Part shown: positions 18,692-27,709 of the stretch, piece after piece
How the letters are laid out: each line of letters begins with the position of its first letter
How positions within the stretch are numbered: the stretch's first letter is position 1
Source: CBDDGJ01 sp965227805
GTDB lineage: Bacteria > Pseudomonadota > Alphaproteobacteria > RS24
Length of the DNA stretch: 64,000 nt
Direction of reading: 5' to 3'
Assembly (NCBI GenBank): GCA_965227805.1
Contig: CBDDGJ010000003.1
Span: 434,001-498,000 of the forward strand
The notes under the pieces: model-generated
The model's input: the letters and a program-made list of their open reading frames with translations, nothing else
Database searches by the model: none
What the model was told of the DNA's origin: nothing
Translations under genes and position numbers: made by a program

Positions 18692-19990
18692 ATGTCGGAA
18701 GCACAGATTGCGGATAAAGCAAAAATAAGCGCGCGTGCGCGCAATTATACCCTATTTGTTTTGGTGCTGATTTATGCGTCCAGCCATATTGATCGGCAAA
18801 TTATCTCTATTTTGGCCGAGTCGATTAAACTGGATTTAGACTTAAGCGATACGCAACTGGGCTTTCTCACCGGATTTTCTTTTGCGATATTTTATGCCAC
18901 TTTGGGCATTCCCGTTGCCATTGCAGCAGACCGCATGAATCGCCGTAATATTATCGCCATTTCTGTGATAATATGGTCGGGCATGACCGCTTTGTGCGGC
19001 TTGGCGACAAATTTTCTGCAACTGGCTCTGGCGCGTATCGGTGTGGGCATTGGCGAGGCCGGTTCAAGCCCGCCTAGTCACTCAATGATTTCCGATTTAT
19101 TTCCGCTGGAAAAACGCGGCATGGCCATGGGGTTTTATTCTGCGGGTATCAATATCGGTATTCTTATCGGCTTTCTGGTCGGGGGATGGGTTGATGATAT
19201 GTGGGGATGGAAAAATGCCTTTTTTGTTGTTGGCTTGCCTGGTATTTTGCTTGGTCTTATTTTATTCCTCACAGTAAAAGAACCGCCCCGCACTGCGCCG
19301 CCCAAACCTTTACCGGAAAATATTTTTCAGTATTTCCTGACTGAAATCTGGCAAACCTTCAAGATTATGATGTCGATACCCTCTTTGCGGCATATTGTGA
19401 TTGGCTGCACATTGGTTGTGTTTGTCGGCTATGGCACGGTCGCCTGGCATGGTGTTTATTTTCGCCGTGTGCATGGCTTATCATCGCTTGAAGCGGGCAC
19501 GATATTGGCCTTGATCGCGGGCATTATTGGCGGTGTCGGCACATTTTGTGGTGGCTGGTGGGCAGATTTGTTAAGCAAGAAAGATAAGCGTTATTATGCT
19601 TTGCTTACAGCGGCGGTGAAGTTTTTTCTTTTCCCCTTTACAGTTGCCTTTTATATGGTGACAGATGTAACATCTGCCATTTATATTTTGGTAATACTCT
19701 CTTTTTTCGGCGGGTTTTATCTCTCAAGCAGTTTTGCCATGACACAAAGCCTATTGCCGCCCGCGCGGCGTGCCCTGGGGGCTGCGATTTTATTGTTTTG
19801 TATTAACATATTGGGGCTTGGCCTTGGGCCGATGCTGGTGGGCATATTAAGTGATTTTTTCTCTGCCACGCATGGGGTGGATGGGTTACGCTATGCGCTT
19901 GTGGCTGTATGCACGCTCAATATTTGGGGGTCGCTACATTATTATATTGCCGCCCGCACATTGCATGATGACTTAAACGCTGTGGCTTAG
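18692..19990 (+). CDS. Spinster-like major facilitator transporter
   Basis: The 432-residue protein has twelve predicted spans and the MFS loop motif AADRMNRRNII after the second span. The N-terminal ASSHIDRQIISILAESIKLDLDLSDTQLGFLTGFSFA strongly resembles the spinster-type group common in marine and hydrocarbon-degrading proteobacteria; the substrate is unknown. A GGGAGG site precedes the ATG. Its last four bases overlap the convergent ctrA-like gene. Confidence 0.85.
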   Translation: MSEAQIADKAKISARARNYTLFVLVLIYASSHIDRQIISILAESIKLDLDLSDTQLGFLTGFSFAIFYATLGIPVAIAADRMNRRNIIAISVIIWSGMTALCGLATNFLQLALARIGVGIGEAGSSPPSHSMISDLFPLEKRGMAMGFYSAGINIGILIGFLVGGWVDDMWGWKNAFFVVGLPGILLGLILFLTVKEPPRTAPPKPLPENIFQYFLTEIWQTFKIMMSIPSLRHIVIGCTLVVFVGYGTVAWHGVYFRRVHGLSSLEAGTILALIAGIIGGVGTFCGGWWADLLSKKDKRYYALLTAAVKFFLFPFTVAFYMVTDVTSAIYILVILSFFGGFYLSSSFAMTQSLLPPARRALGAAILLFCINILGLGLGPMLVGILSDFFSATHGVDGLRYALVAVCTLNIWGSLHYYIAARTLHDDLNAVA

Positions 19991-20685
19991 GCGATGTCTT
20001 CCTTTCCATCACTATCGGGTAAAGCCAACCGATAACCACGTCCCCATACGGTTTGAATAAGTGAGTCTACTTTGTAATAATCTTCTAGTTTTTTGCGTAA
20101 TTTACAGATAAATACATCAATAATTTTCATCTCTGGCTCTTTATGTCCCCCATATAGCCTATCCAGAAAGGCTATTTTAGAGACGACATTGCCACGCTTT
20201 AGGCATAATAGCTCAAGCATTTGATATTCTTTATTTGTCAGCTTTGCGCGCACACCGCCAACAAATGCTTGATGCGCCTTTAAGTCTATTTCAATAGGGC
20301 CATAATTCAGCTTATTGTGATTATGCCCGTTTGCACGACGAATATGGGCATGTAGACGGGCAACGATTTCGCTGGTTTGCACGGGCTTTCTTATATAATC
20401 ATCGGCGCCCGCCTCTAAGGCGCGCACGCATATATCAGCACTTTCGCACTCTGAAATAATAATGGTGGGTATCACAATATCTGCCATACGTAATACGCTA
20501 AGTATTGTTATGGCTTCATCATCACTATGATCGGCATCTATAATAAGGGCATCATATGTATAGGATTTGCAAAACTCCAGAGCTTCCCTGCCGGTTTCTA
20601 TCTGTTCGATAAAAAAGCCCTTTTGCTTAAGGCCATCAGTCACGTTAGACAAACTTAACGGGTCTGTAACAACTAATAAACGCAT
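19987..20685 (-). CDS. ctrA: CtrA-like cell-cycle response regulator with an atypical receiver
   Basis: CtrA is an OmpR-type regulator controlling cell-cycle, motility and envelope genes in alphaproteobacteria. The 232-residue protein has a receiver domain (about 1-118) and a winged-helix domain (about 125-225) close to canonical CtrA, including LTNKEYQMLELLCLKRG, KIIDVFICKLRKKL and VWGRGYRL. The likely phosphate acceptor is D50 and the lysine of YIRKP is present. The usual N-terminal acidic triplet of CtrA (EDD) reads T7-D8-P9, and the LDLNLP stretch after the phosphosite is replaced by IDADHSD. The start at 20685 has an AGAGG site; an upstream in-frame start would add 25 unrelated residues. 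Confidence 0.85.
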   Translation of the reverse strand: MRLLVVTDPLSLSNVTDGLKQKGFFIEQIETGREALEFCKSYTYDALIIDADHSDDEAITILSVLRMADIVIPTIIISECESADICVRALEAGADDYIRKPVQTSEIVARLHAHIRRANGHNHNKLNYGPIEIDLKAHQAFVGGVRAKLTNKEYQMLELLCLKRGNVVSKIAFLDRLYGGHKEPEMKIIDVFICKLRKKLEDYYKVDSLIQTVWGRGYRLALPDSDGKEDIA

Positions 20686-20840
20686 TTTACTACCTCTTTT
20701 ACACATTACGCCAAACCAACCACACATTATGCAGGGCGACATACACACCACTATAAACATATAGAATATGAGATGTTAGCTTATTTGTTAAACTTACTTA
20801 TCACTCTTAATCTAGCTATCGCCTCACGCCTACCCTCATA

Positions 20841-20862
20841 TTAGACACGTTTATGTGCCTAA
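20841..20862. promoter_or_regulatory. Operator-like inverted repeat between ctrA-like gene and mnmA
   Basis: TTAGACAC and GTGCCTAA, one mismatch from perfect symmetry, are separated by 6 bases in the 265-bp gap between the two divergent genes. Nothing else in the gap stands out apart from AT-rich promoter-like sequence. The repeat could be a regulator site; the regulator is unknown. Confidence 0.25.
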
Positions 20863-20950
20863 TGTCTATATCGACTATGTAACATAGATAAGAAATATGT
20901 TATAGAGTGTTAGGAAAATTTTATGGCTTATACACAAAAATAATGAAATA

Positions 20951-22072
20951 ATGTGGAAAACTTTACCCGATATAGATTTACAAATTGAAAATAATCTCCC
21001 ACGCGCAAAAACGCGGATTATTGTTGCCATGTCTGGCGGGGTAGATAGTTCGGTGGCGGCGGCTTTGGTAAAACATGCCGGTTATGATGTTGTGGGGGTG
21101 ACGTTACAGCTTTACGACCATGGCGCGGCGGTGCAACGTAAAGGCGCATGCTGTGCCGGGCAAGATATTCAGGATGCCCGCCATGTGGCCGCAAAGCTGG
21201 ATATACCGCATTATGTGCTAGATTATGAATCGCGCTTCCGCGAAAGTGTGATGGATGATTTTGCCGATAGCTATCTGGCAGGTCAAACGCCTATTCCGTG
21301 TATTCGGTGCAATGAAACGGTGAAGTTTCGTGATCTTTTACAAACAGCACGCGCGCTCGATGGCGCGGCATTGGTTACGGGGCATTATATTGCCCGCAAA
21401 CAAGGACAAACGGGGTGGGAGTTACACCGTCCGGCAGATTTAACCCGCGATCAGTCTTATTTTCTGTTTTCAACAACGCAAGCCCAGCTTGATTTTTTAC
21501 GTTTCCCGCTTGCCCCCTTTCATAAAAAAGACATTCGCACTTTTGCGACATATTTTGACCTGGACATTGCCGATAAGCCAGATAGCCAGGATATTTGCTT
21601 TGTGCCCAATGGTGATTATGCCAGTGTGATTAAGACATTGCGTCCTGATTGCGATTTACCTGGCGAAATTGTGGATATGGATGGGCAGGTATTAGGGCAA
21701 CATCAGGGGGTTTTGCATTATACGGTCGGCCAAAGGCGTGGACTTGGCGTTGCAGTGGGAGACCCGCTTTATGTGGTGCGGATTGAGGCAGAAAACCGCC
21801 GCGTGGTTATCGGGCCACGGGCCGCTTTGGCAGTATACCATATTGCGGTAAATGAGGTAAATTGGCTGGGTGATGCCCCTGCGCAAAATATGCGGATTCG
21901 CGCAAGAGTGCGCTCAAGTGGGGCGCTTATCCCGGCAAAGATCACCTTAAAGGCTGATAAAGCACATATATATCTGGATAAAGCCGAAGAGGGCGTATCA
22001 CCCGGGCAGGCATGTGTATTTTACGGAGCAGATAATGATCGCATATTAGGCGGCGGCTGGATAGGCGACTAG
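20951..22072 (+). CDS. mnmA: tRNA-specific 2-thiouridylase
   Basis: MnmA adds sulfur to the wobble uridine 34 of tRNA-Lys, -Glu and -Gln. The 373-residue protein has the PP-loop AMSGGVDSSVAA (residues 26-37), the catalytic cysteine candidate C120 in PIPCIRCNE, and the second active cysteine C216 in DSQDICFVPNGDY. The N-terminal extension of about 20 residues before the PP-loop is common in alphaproteobacteria. The window also encodes a TusA-family protein at 28.6 kb that could belong to a sulfur relay, though the link is inferred. It ends 4 bases before rpoN. Confidence 0.95.
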   Translation: MWKTLPDIDLQIENNLPRAKTRIIVAMSGGVDSSVAAALVKHAGYDVVGVTLQLYDHGAAVQRKGACCAGQDIQDARHVAAKLDIPHYVLDYESRFRESVMDDFADSYLAGQTPIPCIRCNETVKFRDLLQTARALDGAALVTGHYIARKQGQTGWELHRPADLTRDQSYFLFSTTQAQLDFLRFPLAPFHKKDIRTFATYFDLDIADKPDSQDICFVPNGDYASVIKTLRPDCDLPGEIVDMDGQVLGQHQGVLHYTVGQRRGLGVAVGDPLYVVRIEAENRRVVIGPRAALAVYHIAVNEVNWLGDAPAQNMRIRARVRSSGALIPAKITLKADKAHIYLDKAEEGVSPGQACVFYGADNDRILGGGWIGD

Positions 22073-22076
22073 GCAT

Positions 22077-23396
22077 ATGGCACAAAAGCTAAATATTGCC
22101 TTAAAGCCCGGGTTAAAAAAGACACAAGCCATGATGCTCTCGCCGCAAATGCAATTCGGACTTGAAATATTGCGGATGAGCAATCAACAATTAGCCGATT
22201 ATGCAGCGGCGCAAATTGCTGATAATCCGTTTCTGGATTTTGCACCATCACCAGTAGATGGCAAAAATATCATCCACGATGATCAGGGGTATAATCAGGC
22301 ACAGACCGACACACTAAACGATTTTATCATACATCAAATTCATGAAGATATACGCGACGCCAATTTGCGTATGCTGGCACAGCAGCTGGTTTATTATTTG
22401 GATGATGATGCTTATTTACGGGTGGATGATCATGAATTATGCACGGCCTTGCACATTACACAGGCTGAATTACGCACGGTTTTACACGCGCTGCGCCAGC
22501 TTTCGCCGGCAGGGATATTTGCACGCTCTATGCCGGATCGGTTGAAAATTCAACTTGAGCGAAAAGGCAAATATACACCGCAATTAGATTTTGTGCTGTC
22601 GCATTTAGACAGGCTTGCCGCAGGCGATACCGCCTTTTTTGCAGAGGAAGCCCATATAGACGAAGCCGAATTGCGCGCGATTTTGTCTTTAATAAAAACG
22701 CTGCGCCCCACGCTTAAAGATAATTTCGATACGGCGCCGCTAGATAATGTGCGTAGCCCCGATATTCTTTTTAGCAAAGAAAAAACAAGGTGGCATGTTG
22801 CGTTGAATGAAACCACTTTGCCGAAAATCCTAGTGCTAGATGCATATTGGGAAGAGCTTGGCGCCCGCCCAATGCACACGCATGAAAAAGCCTATTTGAA
22901 AAAAAACTGGATGCATGCAAACCGGTTAAAACGCGCCATAGCACAACGCGCAGCAACATTATTACGCATCGCCAAAGCTGTAAGCATGCGTCAGCATATA
23001 TTTTTAAGTGATGGCATGACCGCATTAGCACCAATGACCACGCGCCAAATCGGCACGGATATAGAGATGCATGACAGCACCATAAGCCGGGCGATTGCGG
23101 GCAAGCTGATAGAGGCACCGGCGGGATTATTTGAGTTACGCACCCTCTTTACACCCGCACTTAAGGGGCGCGATGGACGCACAAGCAATATGTCTGCAGG
23201 GGCTGTTAAAGAAAAGGTCAAGCGACTTATTGCCCAGGAAGGCGACGCCTTTTTATCGGATGGTGATGTGGCAGACTTACTGCAAAAAGAGGGCATTGAT
23301 ATTGCGCGGCGCACCATTGCAAAATATCGCGCGCATCTGAATATTCCCTCGCTGGCAGAGCGGCGCAAACGCACACGCTTACAGGCTTTTTTATAG
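22077..23396 (+). CDS. rpoN: RNA polymerase sigma-54 factor
   Basis: The 439-residue protein has the sigma-54 activator-interacting region I (MMLSPQMQFGLEILRMSNQQL, about 20-40), the core-binding region and, near residues 413-421, the RpoN box ARRTIAKYR that reads the -24 promoter element. It is on the short side of the family because the acidic region II is compact. Sigma-54 requires AAA-type activators, none of which is in this window. Being next to mnmA rather than the usual lptB/hpf/ptsN neighbours is notable. Confidence 0.95.
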   Translation: MAQKLNIALKPGLKKTQAMMLSPQMQFGLEILRMSNQQLADYAAAQIADNPFLDFAPSPVDGKNIIHDDQGYNQAQTDTLNDFIIHQIHEDIRDANLRMLAQQLVYYLDDDAYLRVDDHELCTALHITQAELRTVLHALRQLSPAGIFARSMPDRLKIQLERKGKYTPQLDFVLSHLDRLAAGDTAFFAEEAHIDEAELRAILSLIKTLRPTLKDNFDTAPLDNVRSPDILFSKEKTRWHVALNETTLPKILVLDAYWEELGARPMHTHEKAYLKKNWMHANRLKRAIAQRAATLLRIAKAVSMRQHIFLSDGMTALAPMTTRQIGTDIEMHDSTISRAIAGKLIEAPAGLFELRTLFTPALKGRDGRTSNMSAGAVKEKVKRLIAQEGDAFLSDGDVADLLQKEGIDIARRTIAKYRAHLNIPSLAERRKRTRLQAFL

Positions 23397-23401
23397 GGCG
23401 T

Positions 23402-23510
23402 TACACATTCCTGACGGAATGACACGCCTGACCCCACGCCCGCGAACGAGCTCTTTTTCTTTTCTGTTGTGGCAATGCGGACAGGTGCGTCATTCCATTA
23501 GGAATGTGTA
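23402..23510. repeat. 109-bp palindromic element after rpoN
   Basis: Two arms of 29 bases, 23402-23430 and 23482-23510, are inverted copies with about five mismatches, and each arm is itself a small hairpin around ATTCC and GGAAT. The arms flank a loop with a pyrimidine-rich tract that recurs at 28031-28061. It may act as the rpoN terminator, as a repetitive extragenic element, or as a miniature mobile element. Confidence 0.5.
23439..23469 (+). repeat. 31-bp direct repeat, copy A
   Basis: This 31-base segment beginning CCCGCGAAC and ending CTTTTCTGTTG recurs at 28031-28061 with one mismatch (G for A at the tenth base). Copy A is the loop of the palindromic element after rpoN; copy B borders the fic remnant. 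Confidence 0.7.
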
Positions 23511-23638
23511 GCACCCAAAAGGAATATGCAGCGTAAAATAAAGATCCCCTAAAATTAACCTTGCCTTAGATGTGGTTTGATATTAACGTCGGTTTTTATT
23601 TGGTATATAATAAATTTTACATATAAAGAGGGATAATT

Positions 23639-24931
23639 ATGACGGATTCGAAAAACCCCGAAACAATTTTATTGCATGCCGGCTGGCGCAATGACGAAAA
23701 TACCGGCTCGGTTGCAGTGCCGATTCATCAAACAACAAGCTATCAGTTCAACAATACCGAACATGCGGCAAATTTATTTGCCCTTGCAGAATTGGGCAAT
23801 ATTTATACGCGTTTACAAAACCCGACAAACGATGTGCTCGAGCAACGTATTGCCGCACTCGAAGGGGGCGCGGCGGCTTTGGCAGTGGCATCGGGACAAA
23901 CCGCTTCGGCTTTTGCACTGCAAAATCTGGCGCGCGCGGGGGATAATATTGTATCTTCCACCGATCTTTACGGCGGCACATGGAATTTATTTTCCAACAC
24001 AATGAAAGATATGGGGATTGAGGTGCGTTTTGTTGACCCATCTGACCCGCAAAATTTTGCCCGCGCGATTGATGATAAAACCCGTGCTTTTTATGCTGAA
24101 ACTTTGCCTAATCCGAAATTGAATGTATTTCCGATACGTGACGTCGCACAAATCGGGCGGGAACATGGCATTCCGCTAATAATGGATAATACGGCAGCAC
24201 CCGTTTTATGCCGACCGTTTGACCATGGCGCGGCGATTATCGTTTATAGCGCGACGAAATATCTCGGGGGGCATGGCACCTCCATTGGAGGGCTTATCGT
24301 TGATGGCGGGAATTTCGATTGGGAAGCCGCAGGCGAAGCCCGCCAGCCCTTATTGAATATGCCCGACCCATCTTATCACGGCGCAATATGGGCGCAAGCT
24401 GCCAAACCGCTTGGCCCCATTGCCTATATATTGAAAGCACGCACCACATTATTGCGCGATTTGGGCGGGGCGCTTAGCCCGTTTAATGCGTTCCAGCTTA
24501 TACAAGGTATGGAAACTTTAGCCTTACGCATGCGCGCACATTGCGATAATGCCGGACAGCTTGCCACATGGTTGCAGGCGCAAAAGGGGGTGCGCAGCGT
24601 TACCTATCCGGGCTTAATGCAGGGCGAGGCACGCAAACGCGCCGATGCGGTGTTAAATGGTGGCTATGGCGCGCTTATTGGTTTTGAATTAGAAGGTGGC
24701 GTTGATGCTGGTAAGGCGTTTATTGATGCGCTGAACCTATTATATCATGTTGCCAATATTGGAGATGCCCGCTCATTGGCCATTCACCCGGCCAGCACAA
24801 CACATAGCCAGCTTTCTGCCGATGACCAATTAGCCGCAGGGGTAACACCCGGCTATATTCGGCTTTCGGTGGGTATTGAGCATATTGATGATATTATTGC
24901 GGATATTGAACAGGCTTTGCAATCTATTTAG
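23639..24931 (+). CDS. metY: O-acetylhomoserine sulfhydrylase family enzyme
   Basis: This PLP enzyme of the Cys/Met metabolism family probably converts O-acetyl- or O-succinylhomoserine plus sulfide to homocysteine. The 430-residue protein shows YTRLQNPTNDVLEQRIAALEGG, the phosphate loop VASGQTAS and the PLP lysine in VYSATKYLGGHGTSIGG, with the long C-terminal form typical of MetY rather than the shorter MetZ or cystathionine enzymes. A GAGGG site precedes the ATG. Upstream, 23511-23638 is AT-rich leader; I could not match it to a known SAM riboswitch. Confidence 0.9.
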   Translation: MTDSKNPETILLHAGWRNDENTGSVAVPIHQTTSYQFNNTEHAANLFALAELGNIYTRLQNPTNDVLEQRIAALEGGAAALAVASGQTASAFALQNLARAGDNIVSSTDLYGGTWNLFSNTMKDMGIEVRFVDPSDPQNFARAIDDKTRAFYAETLPNPKLNVFPIRDVAQIGREHGIPLIMDNTAAPVLCRPFDHGAAIIVYSATKYLGGHGTSIGGLIVDGGNFDWEAAGEARQPLLNMPDPSYHGAIWAQAAKPLGPIAYILKARTTLLRDLGGALSPFNAFQLIQGMETLALRMRAHCDNAGQLATWLQAQKGVRSVTYPGLMQGEARKRADAVLNGGYGALIGFELEGGVDAGKAFIDALNLLYHVANIGDARSLAIHPASTTHSQLSADDQLAAGVTPGYIRLSVGIEHIDDIIADIEQALQSI

Positions 24932-25078
24932 AAAAAAGCGGAAAAAGAGCATCAAATGGTCAACCCTAATTTATGTTCCACGTTTAAGTTAGTAATTGGT
25001 CTGTTTTGTTTCTCTTTGAGCTTATAAAAACCCCTACATTGAACAGATCGTGGCGTAAGCGACAGTTAAAAACTTTCA

Positions 25079-25393
25079 TTATAGCCGTTCTCCCATGGAC
25101 TTTTTGGTTCGATATAGAATACCTTCAGCTTGTGTAAGCGGCATCCGGTAATGGCACATGTTCATATGCTTTAAGGGTTGTGCCGCCGTTTCATCGCTTT
25201 TGGCTATGGCCATGAGTGCAACGTAATCCGCTTCGTTCAATACATCCTTGAGGCACAAACGGCGCAAAGCATCACGCTGCCACATTGGTCTATCTTCTGA
25301 CCATAAAACAATGTGTTGAAGCGCACCGGCCTCTGTATTCAGCCGTTCTTCTATTATTATATCATCATCTATTTTTATCGCTTCATTTGTCAT
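25079..25393 (-). pseudogene. Truncated N-terminus of a large ATP-binding protein (possible)
   Basis: This 104-residue reading frame contains IVLWSEDRPMWQRDALRRLC followed by LNEADYVALMAIAKSDE, a segment I associate with the N-terminus of large AAA/SMC-like ATPases found in accessory and defence loci. No Walker motif follows; the frame ends at 25079 after a tail (LTQAEGILYRTKKSMGERL) that does not look like a continuation. It is therefore probably a remnant. An ATG at 25393 is preferred over the GTG at 25411 that overlaps the fic stop. It lies just downstream of the fic remnant on the same strand, suggesting a former two-gene operon. Confidence 0.4.
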
Positions 25394-25407
25394 GTTCTTC
25401 GTCCATA

Positions 25408-26084
25408 TCACGGCAATTCATACCAGCTTCCACGACCTTTGCCGCGTAGCACCAGACGGTTTTTTTCTAGTAATCTCCTGAAATGCTCTTTCAGGGTGTT
25501 ACGGCTTACACCGGTAATTTTCGCCATGTCGGCCATTGTGCCCCGCCCGTGTTGCTTGGCATAATCCAGATTTTGTAATGATAGCTCCGGCAAACTGGAT
25601 AAAATCATCTTTTCACGCTCAACCTTTTTGGCGAGATTACGGCTCTGCTGTAGAAAAATTCGCAAGAAGTAAACCGCCCAAGGTTGCCAGTCAGGACTTT
25701 CGCTACGAATTGTGCCTTGTGTCTGGCGTAAGGCCAGATAATAACCTTCCTTATTTTTCTCAACCACACTTTCCAAAGAGCTATACGGCGCATAGACATA
25801 ACCGGCGCGGAGTAGGGGCAATGTCGTTAAAACACGGCTAAAACGGCCATTACCGTCCTGAAACGGGTGAATTTCCAAAAACACTACAACAAACACGGCA
25901 ATAGTCAAAAGTGGATGCAATGATTTTGTTTCCAAGGCTTCATTCGTCCAAGCAACAATTTCATTCATCAACGCGCGTGATTCAAAGGGGGTGCTGTTTC
26001 AAATACAATTCTCACCTGCTTACCATCTTCATCAACGGCAGCAACACTATTGGATAAGGTTTTGTATTCCCCAGGACGGCGAGA
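25408..26084 (-). pseudogene. Fic domain protein, C-terminal part (frameshifted)
   Basis: Fic proteins transfer AMP or other groups to target proteins. This part holds GEYKTLSNSVAA, the active-site HPFQDGNGRFSR, YVYAPYSSLESVVEKNKEGYY, and a C-terminal winged-helix segment (GTMADMAKITGVSRNTLKEHFRRLLE). The frame breaks at a G-run at 25987-25991 (plus strand): one missing base shifts FETA before the conserved proline-phenylalanine that should lead into LMNEIVAWTNEAL. At its 5' end the gene is cut by the inverted-repeat element at 26093. A 187-residue frame starting at LMNEIV may still be translated and keeps the active-site motif, but lacks the N-terminal half. Confidence 0.88.
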
Positions 26085-26092
26085 ATCTTTTT
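26085..26092. repeat. 8-bp target duplication, left copy
   Basis: ATCTTTTT at 26085-26092 is repeated at 27889-27896, exactly at the two outer ends of the inverted-repeat element. Removing the element and one copy restores the fic reading frame (SEKDS then RRPGEYK). Confidence 0.9.
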
Positions 26093-26157
26093 AGTGCTTA
26101 TATACATAACTATATAACCTCAGTTACCCTATAAAACCCTTATAAATAGCTATATAT
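26093..26157 (+). repeat. Left 65-bp terminal inverted repeat
   Basis: It begins AGTGCTTATATACATAACTA and is 61/65 identical to the reverse complement of 27824-27888. The outermost 30 bases are identical; the four differences are transitions. It contains a short internal direct repeat (ATAAC-TAT-ATAAC). Confidence 0.9.
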
Positions 26158-26594
26158 ATTAAATAAAGGTTATGAATTATGAAAAAACAATCTATTGGCG
26201 ATTACAAGGTGGATTATAAAGATGAATTAGATGACTCTCTAAATCCTGCCGAACCTTTTTACCGCCAGAAATTTCTCTGGATGCTATGTGCGTTGCTTGA
26301 CCGTTGGTCACGGCGCAATCATAGCGGTGATGTTGCTCAAGGTTAATGAATAATCGGTCTCTTAGACTTTTAGTTTGACCGATATATAGAATAGACCATT
26401 TACCGCCAGATAATTTCATAAATGAATAGATTCCAGGAATATCTTTGTATTTTGTTCCAATCTTGTGGACCCAAAATTCTTTACCATCAATTTCGATTTT
26501 ATCTCCCATGAACCAAACATAGGAAGGTAATCCCCCCATAAATTAGTAGTGTTTTGCAGTAGAATTTTCTATCGTTTAGCGAAGGAGATTTACG

Positions 26595-26861
26595 ATGAAA
26601 CAGAAACGATTTAGTGAGACACAGATTATGCAGATATTGAAACAGGCGGAGCAAGGCGTTTCTGTTTCTGAACTGTGCCGCGCGCATGGCATGAGTAGCG
26701 CAAGCTTTTACAAATGGCGGAGCAAATATGGCGGGATGGATGCGTCGATGATTTCCCAGATGAAAGCCATGGCGGATGAAAACCATCGCCTGAAGCGGAT
26801 GTATGCTGAGATGAGCATGCAGAATGATTTGCTGAAGGAAGCCCTTGGAAAAAAGTGGTAA
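26595..26861 (+). CDS. IS3-family transposase OrfA
   Basis: OrfA is the 88-residue DNA-binding part of the IS3 transposase. It has the helix-turn-helix KRFSETQIMQILKQAEQG then SELCRAHGMSSASFYKWRSKYGG and a C-terminal leucine-rich coiled segment ending LLKEALGKKW, typical of the IS407/IS51 group. A GGAG site precedes the ATG. It overlaps OrfB by 7 bases at a slippery A-run. Confidence 0.95.
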   Translation: MKQKRFSETQIMQILKQAEQGVSVSELCRAHGMSSASFYKWRSKYGGMDASMISQMKAMADENHRLKRMYAEMSMQNDLLKEALGKKW

Positions 26862-26883
26862 GCCCTTCGCTTCGCAAAGGGAT
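26849..26883 (+). promoter_or_regulatory. Programmed -1 frameshift signal of the IS3 transposase
   Basis: A AAA AAG at 26849-26855 is in the OrfA frame, one codon before TGG and the TAA stop. A hairpin with CCCTT pairing to AAGGG follows at about 26863-26881. A -1 slip joins OrfA directly to the OrfB frame, the usual way IS3 elements make the OrfAB transposase. Confidence 0.75.
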
Positions 26884-27709
26884 AGCGAAATGGGCAGTAA
26901 ACGATAGAGGCGCGAGTATTCGGCTTGCGTGTGCCACCTTTTCTATATCACAGACATGCTATCGTTATCAGGCTCGCCTGAGTGATGAGAATGCCGAGAT
27001 TGCTGACTGGTTGTTACGGTTGACGCATACCCATAAGAGGTGGGGTTTTGGTCTGTGTTTTTTGTATTTGCGTAATGTGAAGGGTTTTGGCTGGAACCAC
27101 AAGCGGGTTTATCGGATTTACCGGGAGTTAGAGCTTAATTTGCGGATCAAGCCGCGTCAGCGTTTGAAGCGTGCGCGTCCTGCTCCTCTAGCTGTACCGG
27201 AGCGTCCCAATGAAGTCTGGTCGATGGATTTTATGGCCGACCAGCTCAGCACCGGCAAGGCGTTCCGCACCTTCAATGTATTGGATGACTTCAATCGTGA
27301 AGGGTTGGGTATAGAGGTTGATCTATCCTTACCATCTGAGCGTGTGAAGCGTTCACTGGAGCAGATCATTGAATGGCGTGGTAAACCACGCGTGATACGT
27401 TGTGATAATGTCCCTGAATATATCAGTGGGGCAGTGCGATGCTGGGCAAATAAGCGAGGCATCCGGCTCGCTCATATCCAGCCAGGCAAGCCACAACAGA
27501 ACGCTTATATTGAACGTTACAACCGCACCGTCAGGCATGAATGGCTGGAGATGAACGAATTTAATACGATTGAGGAGGCGCAGCTCACGGCAACAAAATG
27601 GCTATGGACATATAATAATGAAAGACCTAGTATGGCTATCGGCGGCATAACACCAGCAATGAAACTGGCTAAAGCCACCAAAACAAAACTGTCTACTTCA
27701 GACCCCTAA
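26855..27709 (+). CDS. IS3-family transposase OrfB (DDE integrase domain)
   Basis: OrfB supplies the catalytic core of the transposase. The 284-residue frame begins at a GTG at 26855 and is mainly made as the OrfAB fusion. It has an N-terminal HTH_21-like region (RRLTHTHKRWGFG area, about 50-100), then rve catalytic residues D in VWSMDFMADQL, D in VIRCDNVPEYIS and E in NAYIERYNRTVRHEWL. The usual RCDNGPEY motif reads DNVPEY here, a Gly-to-Val change next to the second catalytic aspartate that might lower activity. Confidence 0.93.
   Translation: MVSPSLRKGIAKWAVNDRGASIRLACATFSISQTCYRYQARLSDENAEIADWLLRLTHTHKRWGFGLCFLYLRNVKGFGWNHKRVYRIYRELELNLRIKPRQRLKRARPAPLAVPERPNEVWSMDFMADQLSTGKAFRTFNVLDDFNREGLGIEVDLSLPSERVKRSLEQIIEWRGKPRVIRCDNVPEYISGAVRCWANKRGIRLAHIQPGKPQQNAYIERYNRTVRHEWLEMNEFNTIEEAQLTATKWLWTYNNERPSMAIGGITPAMKLAKATKTKLSTSDP

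Noticed and set aside
23511..23638. Possible SAM riboswitch in the metY leader
   Set aside because: The context is right for alphaproteobacterial SAM-sensing leaders, but I could not align the conserved core of SAM-II or SAM-V; a covariance-model scan would decide.
26179..26346. A 55-residue plus-strand frame starting MKKQSIGDYKVDYKDEL just inside the left end of the inverted-repeat element, with an AGG upstream
   Set aside because: Most of it lies antisense to the conserved C-terminal part of the GIY-YIG gene and ends inside it; no family is recognised. The first 25 residues look protein-like, so it may be a captured fragment, but it is not supported as a gene.
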